A DNA stretch of 64,000 nucleotides from Actinoplanes sp. NBC_00393 (GTDB lineage: Bacteria; Actinomycetota; Actinomycetes; Mycobacteriales; Micromonosporaceae). Position 1 is the stretch's first letter, and each line of letters starts with the position of its first letter. Below the pieces are notes generated by a model that ran no database searches, was not told the origin of the DNA, and was given only the letters and a program-made list of their open reading frames with translations. Both the position numbers and the translations under genes were made by a program. Positions 31,937-40,450 of the stretch are shown here, in pieces. Location: NCBI RefSeq assembly GCF_036053395.1, contig NZ_CP107942.1, forward strand, positions 3,872,501-3,936,500, in the 5' to 3' direction.

Positions 31937-33148
31937 ATGAGAATGCGTAACGCGGGCCGCATCGCGGTCCTCGCCGCGCTCGGGGTCGCGCCGGTGCTGG
32001 TGCTGGCCGCCCCGGCCCACGCCGCCACGGGGGTAACCCGGGCCGGGGCCCAGATCACGGCGAACGCCGCGAACAACCGGGCCAACAACATCACGATCAG
32101 CACGCTCGGGAACAACGTCATCCTGCGCGATCTCGGCGACACCATGACCGCCGGGGCCGGCTGCTTCCAGCTGGCTGCCAACGCGGTGCGGTGCCCGTCC
32201 GCCGGCGTGCTGCGGGTCGCCGTCAACACCGGCAACCTCAACGACCGGGTCAAAAACCTGACCGCTATCGCGGGCGTGTTCAACGGGGGGGCCGGAAACG
32301 ACACGCTGCTCGGCGGTTCGCGCAACGACAGGCTGCGCGGCGGGCTCGGCAACGACACCATGTTCGGCAACGCCGGCAACGACACGGCGATCTACGAGAC
32401 CGGGCGCGACGGCCGGGACACGTTCAACGGTGGCGCGGGACGGGACACCGCCGACTACCGGCTGCGGACCATCGCGGTGAACGTCAGCCTCAACGGCGTG
32501 GCCAACGACGGCTCCGCACCCGAGTTCGACAACAACCTGGCCAACGTGGAGAACGCCACCGGCGGGCGCGTCGGCGACCTGCTCACCGGCAACGCGGTCA
32601 GCAACGTCCTCGACGGCCAGGCCGGCGCCGACACGCTGTCCGGCCTGAACGGCAACGACCGGCTGATCAGCGGCTTCGGCAACGACACCCTGGTCGGCGG
32701 CAACGGCAACGACACCGCGGTGGCGCTGGCGCTGCGCGACGGCCGGGACATCTTCAACGGCGGCGCGGGCACCGACACCACGGACTACTCGGCCCGCACC
32801 ATCGCCGTCAACGTCACCCTCAACGGCGTGGCCAACGACGGCTCCGCACCCGAGTTCGACAACAACCTGGCCAACGTGGAGAACGCCACCGGCGGACGGG
32901 CCGGCGACCGGCTCACCGGCAACGGCGTCGCCAACGTCCTGCGCGGCAACGCGGCCAACGACATCCTGTCCGGCGGCGCCGCCCGGGACACCCTGATCGG
33001 CGGGGCCGGCAACGACCAGATGTTCGGCCAGGCCGGCAACGACCTGATCCAGGCCGTCGACGGCGTGCGGGACATCGCCAACGGTGGCGCCAACACCGAC
33101 GACTGCAACACCGACGCCATCGACGTGCGGGTCAGCTGCGAACTTTGA
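31937..33148 (+). CDS. Secreted RTX-type calcium-binding repeat protein
   Basis: The ATG at 31937 follows a purine-rich GAGGGGGGAAG. The 403-residue protein starts with a signal peptide (to 'APAHAATG', about 31). Haemolysin-type nonapeptides GGxGxDxLx are clustered at about 115-150 ('GGAGNDTLLGG', 'GGLGNDTMFG'), 230-265 and 345-375. Two near-identical inserts of about 30 residues ('TIAVNVSLNGVANDGSAPEF' and its copy) sit between the clusters, pointing to internal duplication. The C-terminus ends 'DVRVSCEL', with two Cys that may form a disulfide. It probably folds on Ca2+ outside the cell. No enzyme domain is seen. Confidence 0.9.
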   Translation: MRMRNAGRIAVLAALGVAPVLVLAAPAHAATGVTRAGAQITANAANNRANNITISTLGNNVILRDLGDTMTAGAGCFQLAANAVRCPSAGVLRVAVNTGNLNDRVKNLTAIAGVFNGGAGNDTLLGGSRNDRLRGGLGNDTMFGNAGNDTAIYETGRDGRDTFNGGAGRDTADYRLRTIAVNVSLNGVANDGSAPEFDNNLANVENATGGRVGDLLTGNAVSNVLDGQAGADTLSGLNGNDRLISGFGNDTLVGGNGNDTAVALALRDGRDIFNGGAGTDTTDYSARTIAVNVTLNGVANDGSAPEFDNNLANVENATGGRAGDRLTGNGVANVLRGNAANDILSGGAARDTLIGGAGNDQMFGQAGNDLIQAVDGVRDIANGGANTDDCNTDAIDVRVSCEL

Positions 33149-33164
33149 TCCTCACCCCGAGAAA

Positions 33165-33200
33165 CTGCGCGCCCGGGTCTCATCTGGCCCGGGCGCGCAG
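33165..33200. terminator. Bidirectional terminator hairpin between the RTX and Crp genes
   Basis: A perfect 13-bp inverted repeat, CTGCGCGCCCGGG (33165-33177) and CCCGGGCGCGCAG (33188-33200), with a 10-nt loop. It sits between convergent genes and overlaps the last seven codons of the crp-like gene, so that gene's 3' end is constrained by the hairpin. Confidence 0.75.
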
Positions 33201-33839
33201 CTCGTCCACGTCCAGCACCGCCACCGACCGGCGGCTCGTCTCGATCACCCCGTGCCGGCGCAGCGTCCGCAACGCCTTGGTCACCGACTCCCGCGACGAG
33301 CCGGTCCACGCCGCCAGCTCCTCCTGGGTCAGCGGCAGCGTGATCCGCACCCCCCGCTCGCCGGACTGCCCGAACCGCTCGGCCAACTCGACCAGGCGCA
33401 ACGCGACCCGGCCGAGAGCGTCATAGGTGCCGAACTCGATGCGCTTACGATCGGCGTCCCGCAACCGGCCCACGATCAACCGCACGATGCACAGCGCCGC
33501 CTCCGGGCGGGCGGACAGAAAATCAAGAAAAGCCCGCACCGGTACGACAACCGTCTCCAACGGTTCCAGAGCCGCCACCGACGCCGAGCGGGGCGCCCCG
33601 TCCAGAGCCGACATCTCCCCCAGCAGAGCCCCCGGCCCGCGGATCGCCAACAGCACCTCACCGCCCTGCTCGGTCAGCGAGAACACCTTCGCCCGGCCAC
33701 TGAGCACCAGCACCACCGTCGTCGACTGATCACCCTCGCCGAACAGCGTCGCGCCGGAACGCCAGCGCCGCCGCCGGCCCCGGCCGAGCAGATCCTCCCG
33801 GTCCGCCGCGCTCAGCTGATCAAGGAACTCCCGCGCCAT
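33180..33839 (-). CDS. Crp/Fnr-family transcription regulator
   Basis: A 219-residue protein. The cyclic-nucleotide-binding domain spans about 15-135; its phosphate-binding cassette region reads 'GPGALLGEMSALDGAPRSASVAAL', with the GE and RS residues that contact cAMP. The dimer helix follows, then a winged HTH at about 160-215 ('LTQEELAAWTGSSRESVTKALRTLRRHG'). The start lies within the end of the adenylate-cyclase gene (28-nt overlap), so cAMP producer and receptor are co-expressed. The targets are unknown. Confidence 0.93.
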   Translation of the reverse strand: MAREFLDQLSAADREDLLGRGRRRRWRSGATLFGEGDQSTTVVLVLSGRAKVFSLTEQGGEVLLAIRGPGALLGEMSALDGAPRSASVAALEPLETVVVPVRAFLDFLSARPEAALCIVRLIVGRLRDADRKRIEFGTYDALGRVALRLVELAERFGQSGERGVRITLPLTQEELAAWTGSSRESVTKALRTLRRHGVIETSRRSVAVLDVDELRARAR

Positions 33840-35914
33840 GCGTCCTCACCTCGCAGGCTCCGCAGCACGTACGCGGAAACCGGCTGGCTCCGCCCCTTCA
33901 CATGCAGATCGCCCAACGGGTCGACCAGCGCGCCGGCGCCGAGCCGATCCCGGGTCGACGCGCCGATCACCACCTGCCCCGGCTCGGCCGACGTCTCCAG
34001 CCGGGCGGCGACGTTGACCGCGTCCCCCATCGCGTTGAAGTTGCGCAGCGCCTCCCCGCCGATGTTGCCGACCAGCGCCTCCCCGGTGTTGATCCCGACC
34101 CGGAACCGCGGCCAGCCCGGGCAGTCCGCGGCGATCCGGTCCACCTCGGCCTGCATCCGCAACGCCGCCCGGGCAGCCCGCAACGCGTGATCCGGCTGCC
34201 GGGCCGGAGCGTTGAACAACGCCATCAGCGCGTCGCCGACGAACTGGACGACCGTGCCGTTCTCGCTGAGCACCGCCCTGGTCGCCACGTCGAAGTAGCG
34301 GTTGAGCATCTCCACGATCTGCACCGGCGTGGACCGCTCCGAGAACGTGGTGAACCCGCGCAGGTCGGCGAAGAGCGAGGTCACCTCGACCACCGCACCG
34401 CCCAGCGCCGCCTGACTCGGGTCGGCGACCAGCGCGGTCGCCACATCCGGCGACATGTACTGCCGGAACAGCACGTCGAGACGGCGGTACAGCCGGGCGT
34501 TCTCCAGCGCGATCGCGAGCTGGCTGGCCAGCGAGGCGAGCAGGGCCGCATCACGGTCCGGGACCGGCTCCCCGGCGCGGCCCGCGGCCAGCACCCCGGC
34601 CGGATGGCCCTTCACGGTGAACGGCACGAACAGGGTGCCGGCGGTGTCGGTCACCGGCTCGCCGACGGCCAGCGCTGTCTGCGCGGGGTGCTCCCGATCG
34701 TCGAACGAGCCGGTCGTCAACTCCGGCGGGAAGACCAGATGACCCTCCTCGACGAGGCCGACGCTCACCGCGTACCGATCAAACGCTCGTGAAATGTGCG
34801 TGACCGCGCCGCGCAGCAGCTCCCCGTCGGTGAGCATCACCCGGGCATCGTGCCCGACCGCGACCAGCGCGCCCAGCTTGCGAATCTGGTCGCGTTCGGC
34901 GGCCAGCGCGCCCGCGGCGCGGCCCAGCACCGCGGTCTGGCCCTCGGTCAGCTCGAAACGCTGCGCCAGCCGGTCGGTGGTGGCGGCCATCTGCTGCTCG
35001 GTGAGCTGCCCACGCTCGCGCTGGTGCAGGGCGTCGACCAGGGCCTCCAGCGCCGCGCCGTACTCGGCGCGCAGCCGGCGCACGGTGTCCTCGGTGCCGA
35101 CCGAGGTGAACAGCCCGGCGGCCGCGCCCTCGTTGCGATACTGCACCCAGGCGCTGTAGGCGACATAGCCGAACCCGGCCGCCATCAACAGATGCCACTC
35201 CCACCAGGCGGCATGCCAGCTGCGGCCGACCGCCATCGCCGCGGACGCCTCGGCGAGCAGCGTGTACGCCGTCACCACCGACAGCAGCATGACCGTGCGG
35301 CGCCGCCGGTACAGCACGAAATAGCGGGCCGCGGCCAGCCCGAACAGCAGCACGCCGACGACCGAAAGCACGAACGTCGGCACGGCCTCGTCGGCGGCGG
35401 GCACCCGCGACAGCGGCGGCATGCCGGTCAGCGAGGCCACCGCCCACGCCGCGACGAACAACAGCAGCGCCGCACGCAACGGCCCCGACCAGCGCAGCAG
35501 CGCGGCGGACCGGCGGGCGGGCAGATCGGCGGCCGAGGCGGCGGCGAACACGGCAGCCAAGGTGAGACCAACCGGGGAGGCGTACGTGAAACCGGCGTTG
35601 CGCCCCTGCAACAGCACCTCGGGCGTGGCCACCGCATGCAACCCGAGAAAAGCGGCCGCGATCAGGAACGAGAACGCGACCAGCAGCAGCCGCGCGTCGG
35701 ACCGCCGCCGCGCCGCCTCGTTGATCACGATGGCGAGCCAGAGGCTGACCGCGGACACCGCGAGCACCAGCCAGAAATGCGACGGACCGTGCTGCCAGCG
35801 GTGATCCAGCTGCGGCCAGGCGAGCAGCACCCACAGCCCGGCCAGCGGCGCCGCGAGGTGCGCGACCCACACGATCACCCGGGCCGGCCCGCCGCGGCCC
35901 ACCACTGGCTCCAT
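33812..35914 (-). CDS. Membrane class III adenylate/guanylate cyclase with GAF domain
   Basis: A 700-residue protein with seven to eight membrane helices in residues 15-260, a coiled region (about 270-340), a GAF domain (about 345-480) and a class III cyclase domain (about 505-685). The metal Asp residues are present ('SLFADLRGFTTFSE' and 'VQFVGDALMALFN'). The dimer-site Asn and Arg are in 'NAMGDAVNVAARLET'. Activity is therefore expected, probably as a homodimer controlled by membrane and GAF sensing. The coupled Crp-like gene downstream makes cAMP the likely product. Confidence 0.92.
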   Translation of the reverse strand: MEPVVGRGGPARVIVWVAHLAAPLAGLWVLLAWPQLDHRWQHGPSHFWLVLAVSAVSLWLAIVINEAARRRSDARLLLVAFSFLIAAAFLGLHAVATPEVLLQGRNAGFTYASPVGLTLAAVFAAASAADLPARRSAALLRWSGPLRAALLLFVAAWAVASLTGMPPLSRVPAADEAVPTFVLSVVGVLLFGLAAARYFVLYRRRRTVMLLSVVTAYTLLAEASAAMAVGRSWHAAWWEWHLLMAAGFGYVAYSAWVQYRNEGAAAGLFTSVGTEDTVRRLRAEYGAALEALVDALHQRERGQLTEQQMAATTDRLAQRFELTEGQTAVLGRAAGALAAERDQIRKLGALVAVGHDARVMLTDGELLRGAVTHISRAFDRYAVSVGLVEEGHLVFPPELTTGSFDDREHPAQTALAVGEPVTDTAGTLFVPFTVKGHPAGVLAAGRAGEPVPDRDAALLASLASQLAIALENARLYRRLDVLFRQYMSPDVATALVADPSQAALGGAVVEVTSLFADLRGFTTFSERSTPVQIVEMLNRYFDVATRAVLSENGTVVQFVGDALMALFNAPARQPDHALRAARAALRMQAEVDRIAADCPGWPRFRVGINTGEALVGNIGGEALRNFNAMGDAVNVAARLETSAEPGQVVIGASTRDRLGAGALVDPLGDLHVKGRSQPVSAYVLRSLRGEDAWRGSSLIS

Positions 35915-36536
35915 CGATTCACCGTAGTCCGGAACCTGCCTGGTGAAGCTGTCGGATATGTGCGCTCATGGGTGCCGCTCGGCCGTTGCCGATCTCATCC
36001 ACCGGCCGGGTCGCGCACGCAGCGACGCGGCGGCGTGCACCGGGTGGTCGCGCACACAACGCCGCGGCCGCGTGCGCCGGCTGGGCCCGCACAGCTCCGC
36101 CTCGGCGTGCGTTGGCTGGTCGCCTGCCGACCGTCGCGCTGGCCATGGAATCCCTGGCCTGGCCGAAGGCGCGGTTCGCCGCCCGATCGAGGTTGTCGGC
36201 CGTTCCTGTCTTGGTGCCGATTCCACCGGTGGCGACCGCGACCGCCCGCACACCCTGTTGGGACCGCCCGCACACCCGGTCAGCCGTCCTAGGAGGCTAG
36301 TTCGCGACCCTGGGAAGCTTCTGCTCGGCTGGCTCCCGGCCTGCGCGCTCGTGCATCCCGGGCCAGCGACGGCTGCCCACTGCGTCCCGGGCCGGCGTCT
36401 GCGCGCAGCGTCCCGGGCCGGCGTCTGCGCGCAGTATCCCGGGCCGGCGTCCGCGCGCAGCGTCCCGGGCCGGCGTCCGCCCACTGCGTCCCGGGCCGGC
36501 GTCCGCGCGCAGCATCCCGGGGTCGGCGGCGACGAG
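35915..36536. other. Spacer with degenerate repeats, no recognisable gene
   Basis: The first 380 bp contain loosely repeated 'GCGTGCxCCGGxTGG' words and ORFs in several frames with no domain-like features. The last 180 bp are a 26-bp tandem array. This spacer separates the cyclase gene from the 3' end of the glycoside operon. Confidence 0.6.
36356..36535. repeat. 26-bp tandem repeat array
   Basis: Units begin TCCCGGGCCGGCGT at 36385, 36411, 36437, 36463, 36489 and 36515, exactly 26 bp apart, with a degenerate 29-bp unit at 36356. Each unit ends in a variant of CTGCGCGCAGCG. The period is not a multiple of three, so it is not a protein repeat. It ends right at the stop codon of the SDR gene, the operon's 3' end. 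Confidence 0.88.
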
Positions 36537-37259
36537 TCAGGTCAGCGGCGTGCCGGTGAAGTCGGCCAGTGCCGCCAGCAACCGGTCCTGGAAGCGCACG
36601 TCGTGGACCGCCGGGTGCGGGCTGCGCAGCTGCTGGTGGTGCCAGTACCCGCCGCTGGTGAGCGCCGCCGGCTCGGTGCTGGTGGCGAGCCACTCCTGGG
36701 TGAGATGCCCGAGCCGCAGGTCGTCCGGGGCGCCCGGGCCACCCATCCTGGTCGGCACCCAGCCAGGATCGACGGCGTTGCTCAGCACGCCGGGCCGCAG
36801 CCGGGCCACCGCGACGGCCAGCGTGGTGACGAAGAGTTTGCTGTCCGAGTAGGTGCCGGTCGCCAGGCCGGCTGGATCCGCCCGGCCGCCCTGGTGCATG
36901 CCGCTGCTGAGATACACCAGACGCTGCGGGCCGTCGATCAGGGCGGTGAGCAGATAGGGCGCGACCACGTTGACCGGCATGATCTGCGCGCCGCGGTAGA
37001 CGCCGGCGTTGTGGATCACCGCGTCGATCGCGCCGAGCCGGTTGACCTGCTCGGCGACCTCCCGCGTCTCGCCCTGGTCGGCCAGGTCACCGGCGACGGT
37101 CACGGCGCCGCGGTCGACGAGGTCCTGCACGGCGGTCAGCCGCTGCCGGGAGCGGACATGCACGACGACCTTGTGCCCGTCGCCGAGCAGGGTGTCGGCA
37201 GCGGCCCGCCCCAGGCCGTCCGCGGAGCCGGTGATGAGAATGCACGCCATGGCGTGCAT
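36537..37259 (-). CDS. Short-chain dehydrogenase/reductase, last gene of the glycoside operon
   Basis: The ATG at 37259 has AAGGG five bases upstream and gives 240 residues; an ATG at 37250 (MACILITG) is possible. The Rossmann motif 'ILITGSADGLGRAAA' is N-terminal. The NNAG-like motif reads 'VIHNAGVY'. The catalytic region reads 'YLSSGMHQ' then 'TYSDSKLFV', with Tyr-x-x-x-Lys as YSDSK. The late 'VDPGWVPTRMGG' is typical. The cofactor is probably NAD(P). In this operon it may reduce or oxidise a keto-sugar, but no direct evidence exists. A perfect 28-bp palindrome covers its start. Confidence 0.85.
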   Translation of the reverse strand: MHAMACILITGSADGLGRAAADTLLGDGHKVVVHVRSRQRLTAVQDLVDRGAVTVAGDLADQGETREVAEQVNRLGAIDAVIHNAGVYRGAQIMPVNVVAPYLLTALIDGPQRLVYLSSGMHQGGRADPAGLATGTYSDSKLFVTTLAVAVARLRPGVLSNAVDPGWVPTRMGGPGAPDDLRLGHLTQEWLATSTEPAALTSGGYWHHQQLRSPHPAVHDVRFQDRLLAALADFTGTPLT

Positions 37260-37263
37260 TCTC
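37236..37263. promoter_or_regulatory. Perfect 28-bp palindrome over the SDR start codon
   Basis: GAGAATGCACGCCA is followed directly by its exact reverse complement. The palindrome spans both candidate SDR start codons and begins 4 bp after the stop of the upstream isomerase. In mRNA it would form a 12-14 bp stem with almost no loop that buries the start. In DNA it could be a dimeric operator. It may lower SDR expression relative to the rest of the operon. Confidence 0.7.
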
Positions 37264-37267
37264 GCCC

Positions 37268-38278
37268 TTACTGGTTGCTGAAGGCGGCGTCGAACGATGC
37301 CGTCGGCAGCGGCCACAGCATCGAGCGGACCCGGCCGACCGCTTCGGCGGCGCCGTGCAGGCGGTCCATGCCGGCGTCCTCCCACTCGATGGAGATCGGG
37401 CCGGTGTAGCCGATCGAGGCCAGGGCGCGGAACGCGTCCTCCCAGGGGACGTCGCCGTGGCCGGTGGAGACGAAGTCCCAGCCGCGGCGCGGGTCGCCCC
37501 AGGGCAGGTGGGAGCCGAGGATGCCGGAGCGGCCGGTGGCCGGGCGGACGCGGGTGTCCTTGCAGTCGACGTGGTAGATGCGGTCGGCGAAGTCGGTGAT
37601 GAAACCGACCGTGTCGACGCCCTGCCACAGCATGTGCGACGGGTCCCAGTTGAAGCCGAACGCGGGGCGCCGGTCGATCGCTTCCAGGGTGCGCACCGAC
37701 GTCCAGTAGTCGTACGCGATCTCCGACGGGTGGACCTCGTGCGCGTATTTCACGCCTTCGGCGTCGAAGACGTCGAGGATCGGGTTCCAGCGGCGGGCGA
37801 AGTCCTCGTAGCCGTCGTCGATCACCGACTGCGGCACCGGCGGGAACATCGCGACGTACTTCCAGATCTTCGAGCCGGTGAAGCCGACCACCACGTCGGC
37901 GCCGAGACGGCGGGCCACCCGGGCGGCCCGCTTCATGTCTTCGGCGGCGCGTTGGCGTACGCCCTCGGGGTCGCCGTCGCCCCACGTGCCGGGCCGCAGG
38001 ATGGCCTGGTGCCGGAAGTCGATGGGGTCGTCGCAGACGGCCTGGCCGGTCAGGTGGTTGGAGATCGCCCAGCAGCGCAGGCCGTACTTGTCCAGGATGT
38101 CCAGGCGCGACTGCAGGTAGGCCGGGTCGGCCTCGGCGCGTTCCAGGTCGAGGTGGTCACCGGAGGCGGCGATCTCCAGACCGTCGTAACCCCACTCCGA
38201 GGCCAGCCTGGCGACCTCGGTGAACGGCAGGTCGGCCCACTGGCCGGTGAACAGCGTGACGGGCTGACGGGCAGTCAT
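37268..38278 (-). CDS. Sugar phosphate isomerase/epimerase-family TIM-barrel protein
   Basis: A 336-residue AP-endonuclease-2-like TIM barrel. Metal-site candidates are Glu in 'YAHEVHPSE', Asp/His in 'GFNWDPSHMLWQGVD', His in 'IYHVDCKD' and Glu in 'ISIEWEDAGMD'. This subtype is common in actinobacterial sugar-catabolic operons beside Gfo/Idh/MocA dehydrogenases; its reaction is not settled. Members act on keto-sugars, inosose or similar. No DUF6379 partner is adjacent, unlike the three deglycosidase-type barrels, so isomerase or epimerase action on the released 3-keto sugar is more likely. It overlaps the next gene by four bases. Confidence 0.85.
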   Translation of the reverse strand: MTARQPVTLFTGQWADLPFTEVARLASEWGYDGLEIAASGDHLDLERAEADPAYLQSRLDILDKYGLRCWAISNHLTGQAVCDDPIDFRHQAILRPGTWGDGDPEGVRQRAAEDMKRAARVARRLGADVVVGFTGSKIWKYVAMFPPVPQSVIDDGYEDFARRWNPILDVFDAEGVKYAHEVHPSEIAYDYWTSVRTLEAIDRRPAFGFNWDPSHMLWQGVDTVGFITDFADRIYHVDCKDTRVRPATGRSGILGSHLPWGDPRRGWDFVSTGHGDVPWEDAFRALASIGYTGPISIEWEDAGMDRLHGAAEAVGRVRSMLWPLPTASFDAAFSNQ

Positions 38279-39057
38279 GCGAGCCTCTCGAACGAACGGA
38301 TGTGGCGCAGGGACGTGACGGTGTCGACGGTCGGCATGTACTCGAGCCCGATCGGCCCGCGGTATCCAGCTTCGCGCAGAACCCGCAGTTGGGCCGCCCA
38401 GTCCAGCGAGCCGCTGCCGGGTTCGCCACGGCCGGGCGCGTCGGCGATCTGCACGTAGTCGACCAGGTCACCGGCGTCGGCCAGTACCGTCGCGGGGTCC
38501 TCGGACTCGGTGACCGAGTGGTACAGGTCGTAGAGGATGCCGAAGCGCTCAGAGTCGACGGCGCGGGCGACCGCGACGGCCTCCGCGGTGCGGTCGAGCA
38601 GCGCGCCCGGGTGGTCGACGCGGGTGTTGACCGGTTCCAGCACGAGCTTCACGCCGGAACCCTCGGTCCGGGTCACCGCCTCGCGGAACACCTCGACCAG
38701 GCGTTCCAGGTTCTGCGGCCGCTTGGCGCCGGGGAAGCCGATGCCGGAGCCCAGCACGATGCGCGGCGAGCCGAGCGTCCGGGCGTTCTCGATGCCGCGG
38801 TCCAGGCCGTCGAAGAACGGCTTCAGGTCGGTGCCGGGCAGCGTGAAGTTGGTGCGCGGCTCCGCGATCATCGAGGTCAGCGCGACCCCGGTGTCGCCGA
38901 GGGCCCTGCCGATCGCGGTGACGTCCCGGTCGAGGGTGCCCCACATCTCGACGGCGTCGAACCCGGCCGCGGCGGCGGCCCGGATCCGGTCGGCGATGTC
39001 CGGGCCGGCTTCGGTGAAGAGAAGTTCGACGTTCGGGGAGAGCTGATACACGGTCAC
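38275..39057 (-). CDS. Hydroxypyruvate-isomerase-family TIM-barrel protein
   Basis: The GTG at 39057 overlaps the previous stop (GTGA); 260 residues. It resembles Hyi/OtnI-type proteins: 'ELLFTEAGPDIADRIRAAAAAGFDAVEMWG' near the start (first part only is diagnostic), 'RIVLGSGIGFPG', Glu in 'LVLEPVNTRVDHPG', 'ILYDLYHSV', 'YVQIADAPGRGEPGSG' and Glu in 'IGLEYMP'. These are the metal-binding positions of the family. In this operon it could isomerise a C3-C6 keto compound downstream of deglycosylation. The exact substrate is unknown. Confidence 0.85.
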   Translation of the reverse strand: MTVYQLSPNVELLFTEAGPDIADRIRAAAAAGFDAVEMWGTLDRDVTAIGRALGDTGVALTSMIAEPRTNFTLPGTDLKPFFDGLDRGIENARTLGSPRIVLGSGIGFPGAKRPQNLERLVEVFREAVTRTEGSGVKLVLEPVNTRVDHPGALLDRTAEAVAVARAVDSERFGILYDLYHSVTESEDPATVLADAGDLVDYVQIADAPGRGEPGSGSLDWAAQLRVLREAGYRGPIGLEYMPTVDTVTSLRHIRSFERLA

Positions 39058-40052
39058 TCCCCCAACGCGGCGATCGAGCGGCGGATCAGGTCGTGCTGGC
39101 GGCGGACCAGGTCGACCGGGTCGGCCTCGTCCAGGTCGGCGAACGCGTGCCCCTCCCACTCGCTGGAGAAGAACCCGTCGTAGCCGCCGCGGACGAACTC
39201 GCGCACGATCGCCGGGTAGTCGATGGCCGGCTCGTCGCCGTTGTCGTCGATGTCGTAGAACTTGGCGTGCACGTGGACGATCTGCGGCATGATGTCGGCC
39301 CATTCGCGCGGGTCGACGTGGCCGTGCATGTTGAACGCCAGCCGGGCGAACGAGCCGAGGCTCTCCGGGGCGATCCCGCGCGAGTGCAGGTATTCGACGA
39401 ACTCGCCGTGCCGGGCGTTGATGTCCCCGTCGCCGGCCCAGATCACCTGCAGTTTGTCGAGGTCGACCGGTTCCAGGCCGAGCTTTGCCAGCTTGCGCAG
39501 CAGGGTCGGCGACATCCGGCGCATGGTCGAGCTGAAGTCGGCGACGAATCCGAGTCGCGGCGAGTCGATTTCGCCGTAGAGCTCGCGGATCTCGAGGACC
39601 TTCGGCGAGTTCGGGCCGAGCGGGGCGTGGATCTCCCAGCCGAGGGTGAGGTCGAGTTCCTCGGCCACCGGCATCAGCCGGCGGATCAGCGAGGGTTTGG
39701 CGCTCTGGATACGCACGAGCGGGAAGCCCAGGGCGCGGGCGCTGCGGAACTGGGCGACGGTGAACTCGTACTCCTCGTCCTCGGTCATGTCCCGGTCGCG
39801 GCGCCGGCCCATGTCCAGGTTGCAGCCGAACGAGCTGGGCACCAGACCGTGCCGGTCGAAGGCGTCGCGCCACTCCCGCACGAATTCATCAGTGACGTAC
39901 GGATAGGTGCGCAACGTCTGCGAGGCGACGATCTCCACACCCGGCCCGATGCCGGTCTTGGCGACCGTGTCGAGCAGCCCGGCCAGGTCGTAGCGGCCGG
40001 CGGCCCACTCGCTGGTCAGGGAGTAGAGGGTGAGTCCGAGTTTGATGGTCAT
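39054..40052 (-). CDS. Putative C-glycoside deglycosidase alpha subunit, copy 1 (TIM barrel)
   Basis: A 332-residue AP-endonuclease-2-like barrel, starting MTIKLGLTLYSLTSEW. It overlaps by ATGA with a DUF6379 gene, the arrangement seen in the CarB/CarC and DgpB/DgpC enzymes. Metal-site candidates: Glu140 and His142 ('GWEIHAPLG'), Asp172 ('FVADFSS'), His262 ('VHVHAKFYD'), Glu298 ('SSEWEGH'). In the known enzymes a metal-bound 3-keto-glycoside is cleaved by base-assisted beta-elimination. The sequence supports family and pairing; the true aglycone, and whether C- or O-glycosides are cut, is not visible. Confidence 0.8.
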   Translation of the reverse strand: MTIKLGLTLYSLTSEWAAGRYDLAGLLDTVAKTGIGPGVEIVASQTLRTYPYVTDEFVREWRDAFDRHGLVPSSFGCNLDMGRRRDRDMTEDEEYEFTVAQFRSARALGFPLVRIQSAKPSLIRRLMPVAEELDLTLGWEIHAPLGPNSPKVLEIRELYGEIDSPRLGFVADFSSTMRRMSPTLLRKLAKLGLEPVDLDKLQVIWAGDGDINARHGEFVEYLHSRGIAPESLGSFARLAFNMHGHVDPREWADIMPQIVHVHAKFYDIDDNGDEPAIDYPAIVREFVRGGYDGFFSSEWEGHAFADLDEADPVDLVRRQHDLIRRSIAALGE

Positions 40053-40450
40053 GCTCCGACCCCCAGGGTCCGGCGGTTGCTGGCGTGGTTGGTCACGTAC
40101 TTCTGCGGCGCGATCTGCATGTACGGCAGTCGCAGGTCGACGGTCACCTCGACGTCGAGGTCCGACCCGGCCGGGGCAGGCGCATCGAGGGTGACGATGA
40201 CGGTGAGGCGGTCCTGGATGAACCAGAGCACGTCCCACTGCTCGCCCAGCTCGTCGATCCGGTAGCTGCGCCCGTCCAGTTCGGCGCGCAGCCGCGAGGC
40301 GGGGACGGGCTGCCCACCGACCGCGACAGCGATGTCGGTGACGCTGGACAGCCAGAGGCTGCGGTACCAGGGCACGGTCAGCCTGATCGCCAGACCGTCC
40401 GGGTGGGTGGCCAGGCTGTCGTCGCTGAGGACGGTGTCACCGGTAGCCAT
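40049..40450 (-). CDS. DUF6379 protein, putative C-glycoside deglycosidase beta subunit, copy 1
   Basis: A 133-residue beta-rich protein. It shares with the two other copies the motif 'VPWYRSLWLSSV' (about 26-37), a middle segment of hydrophobic strands ('WDVLWFIQDRLTVIV') and the C-terminal 'LRLPYMQIAP'. DUF6379 proteins are the small subunits of C-glycoside deglycosidases, packing against the TIM-barrel subunit. It is encoded immediately before its probable partner (ATGA overlap) and overlaps the preceding isomerase gene by 14 nt. It has no signal peptide, so the complex is cytosolic. Confidence 0.82.
   Translation of the reverse strand: MATGDTVLSDDSLATHPDGLAIRLTVPWYRSLWLSSVTDIAVAVGGQPVPASRLRAELDGRSYRIDELGEQWDVLWFIQDRLTVIVTLDAPAPAGSDLDVEVTVDLRLPYMQIAPQKYVTNHASNRRTLGVGA

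Noticed and set aside
36356..36535. Possible CRISPR array or protein repeat
   Set aside because: The 26-bp units have no spacers, and the period is not a multiple of three, so all ORFs through it are incidental.
36289..36693. Minus-strand ORF running through the 26-bp repeats into the SDR gene
   Set aside because: It reads the SDR in the wrong frame and then repeat-derived Arg/Pro sequence; the SDR frame has the true motifs.
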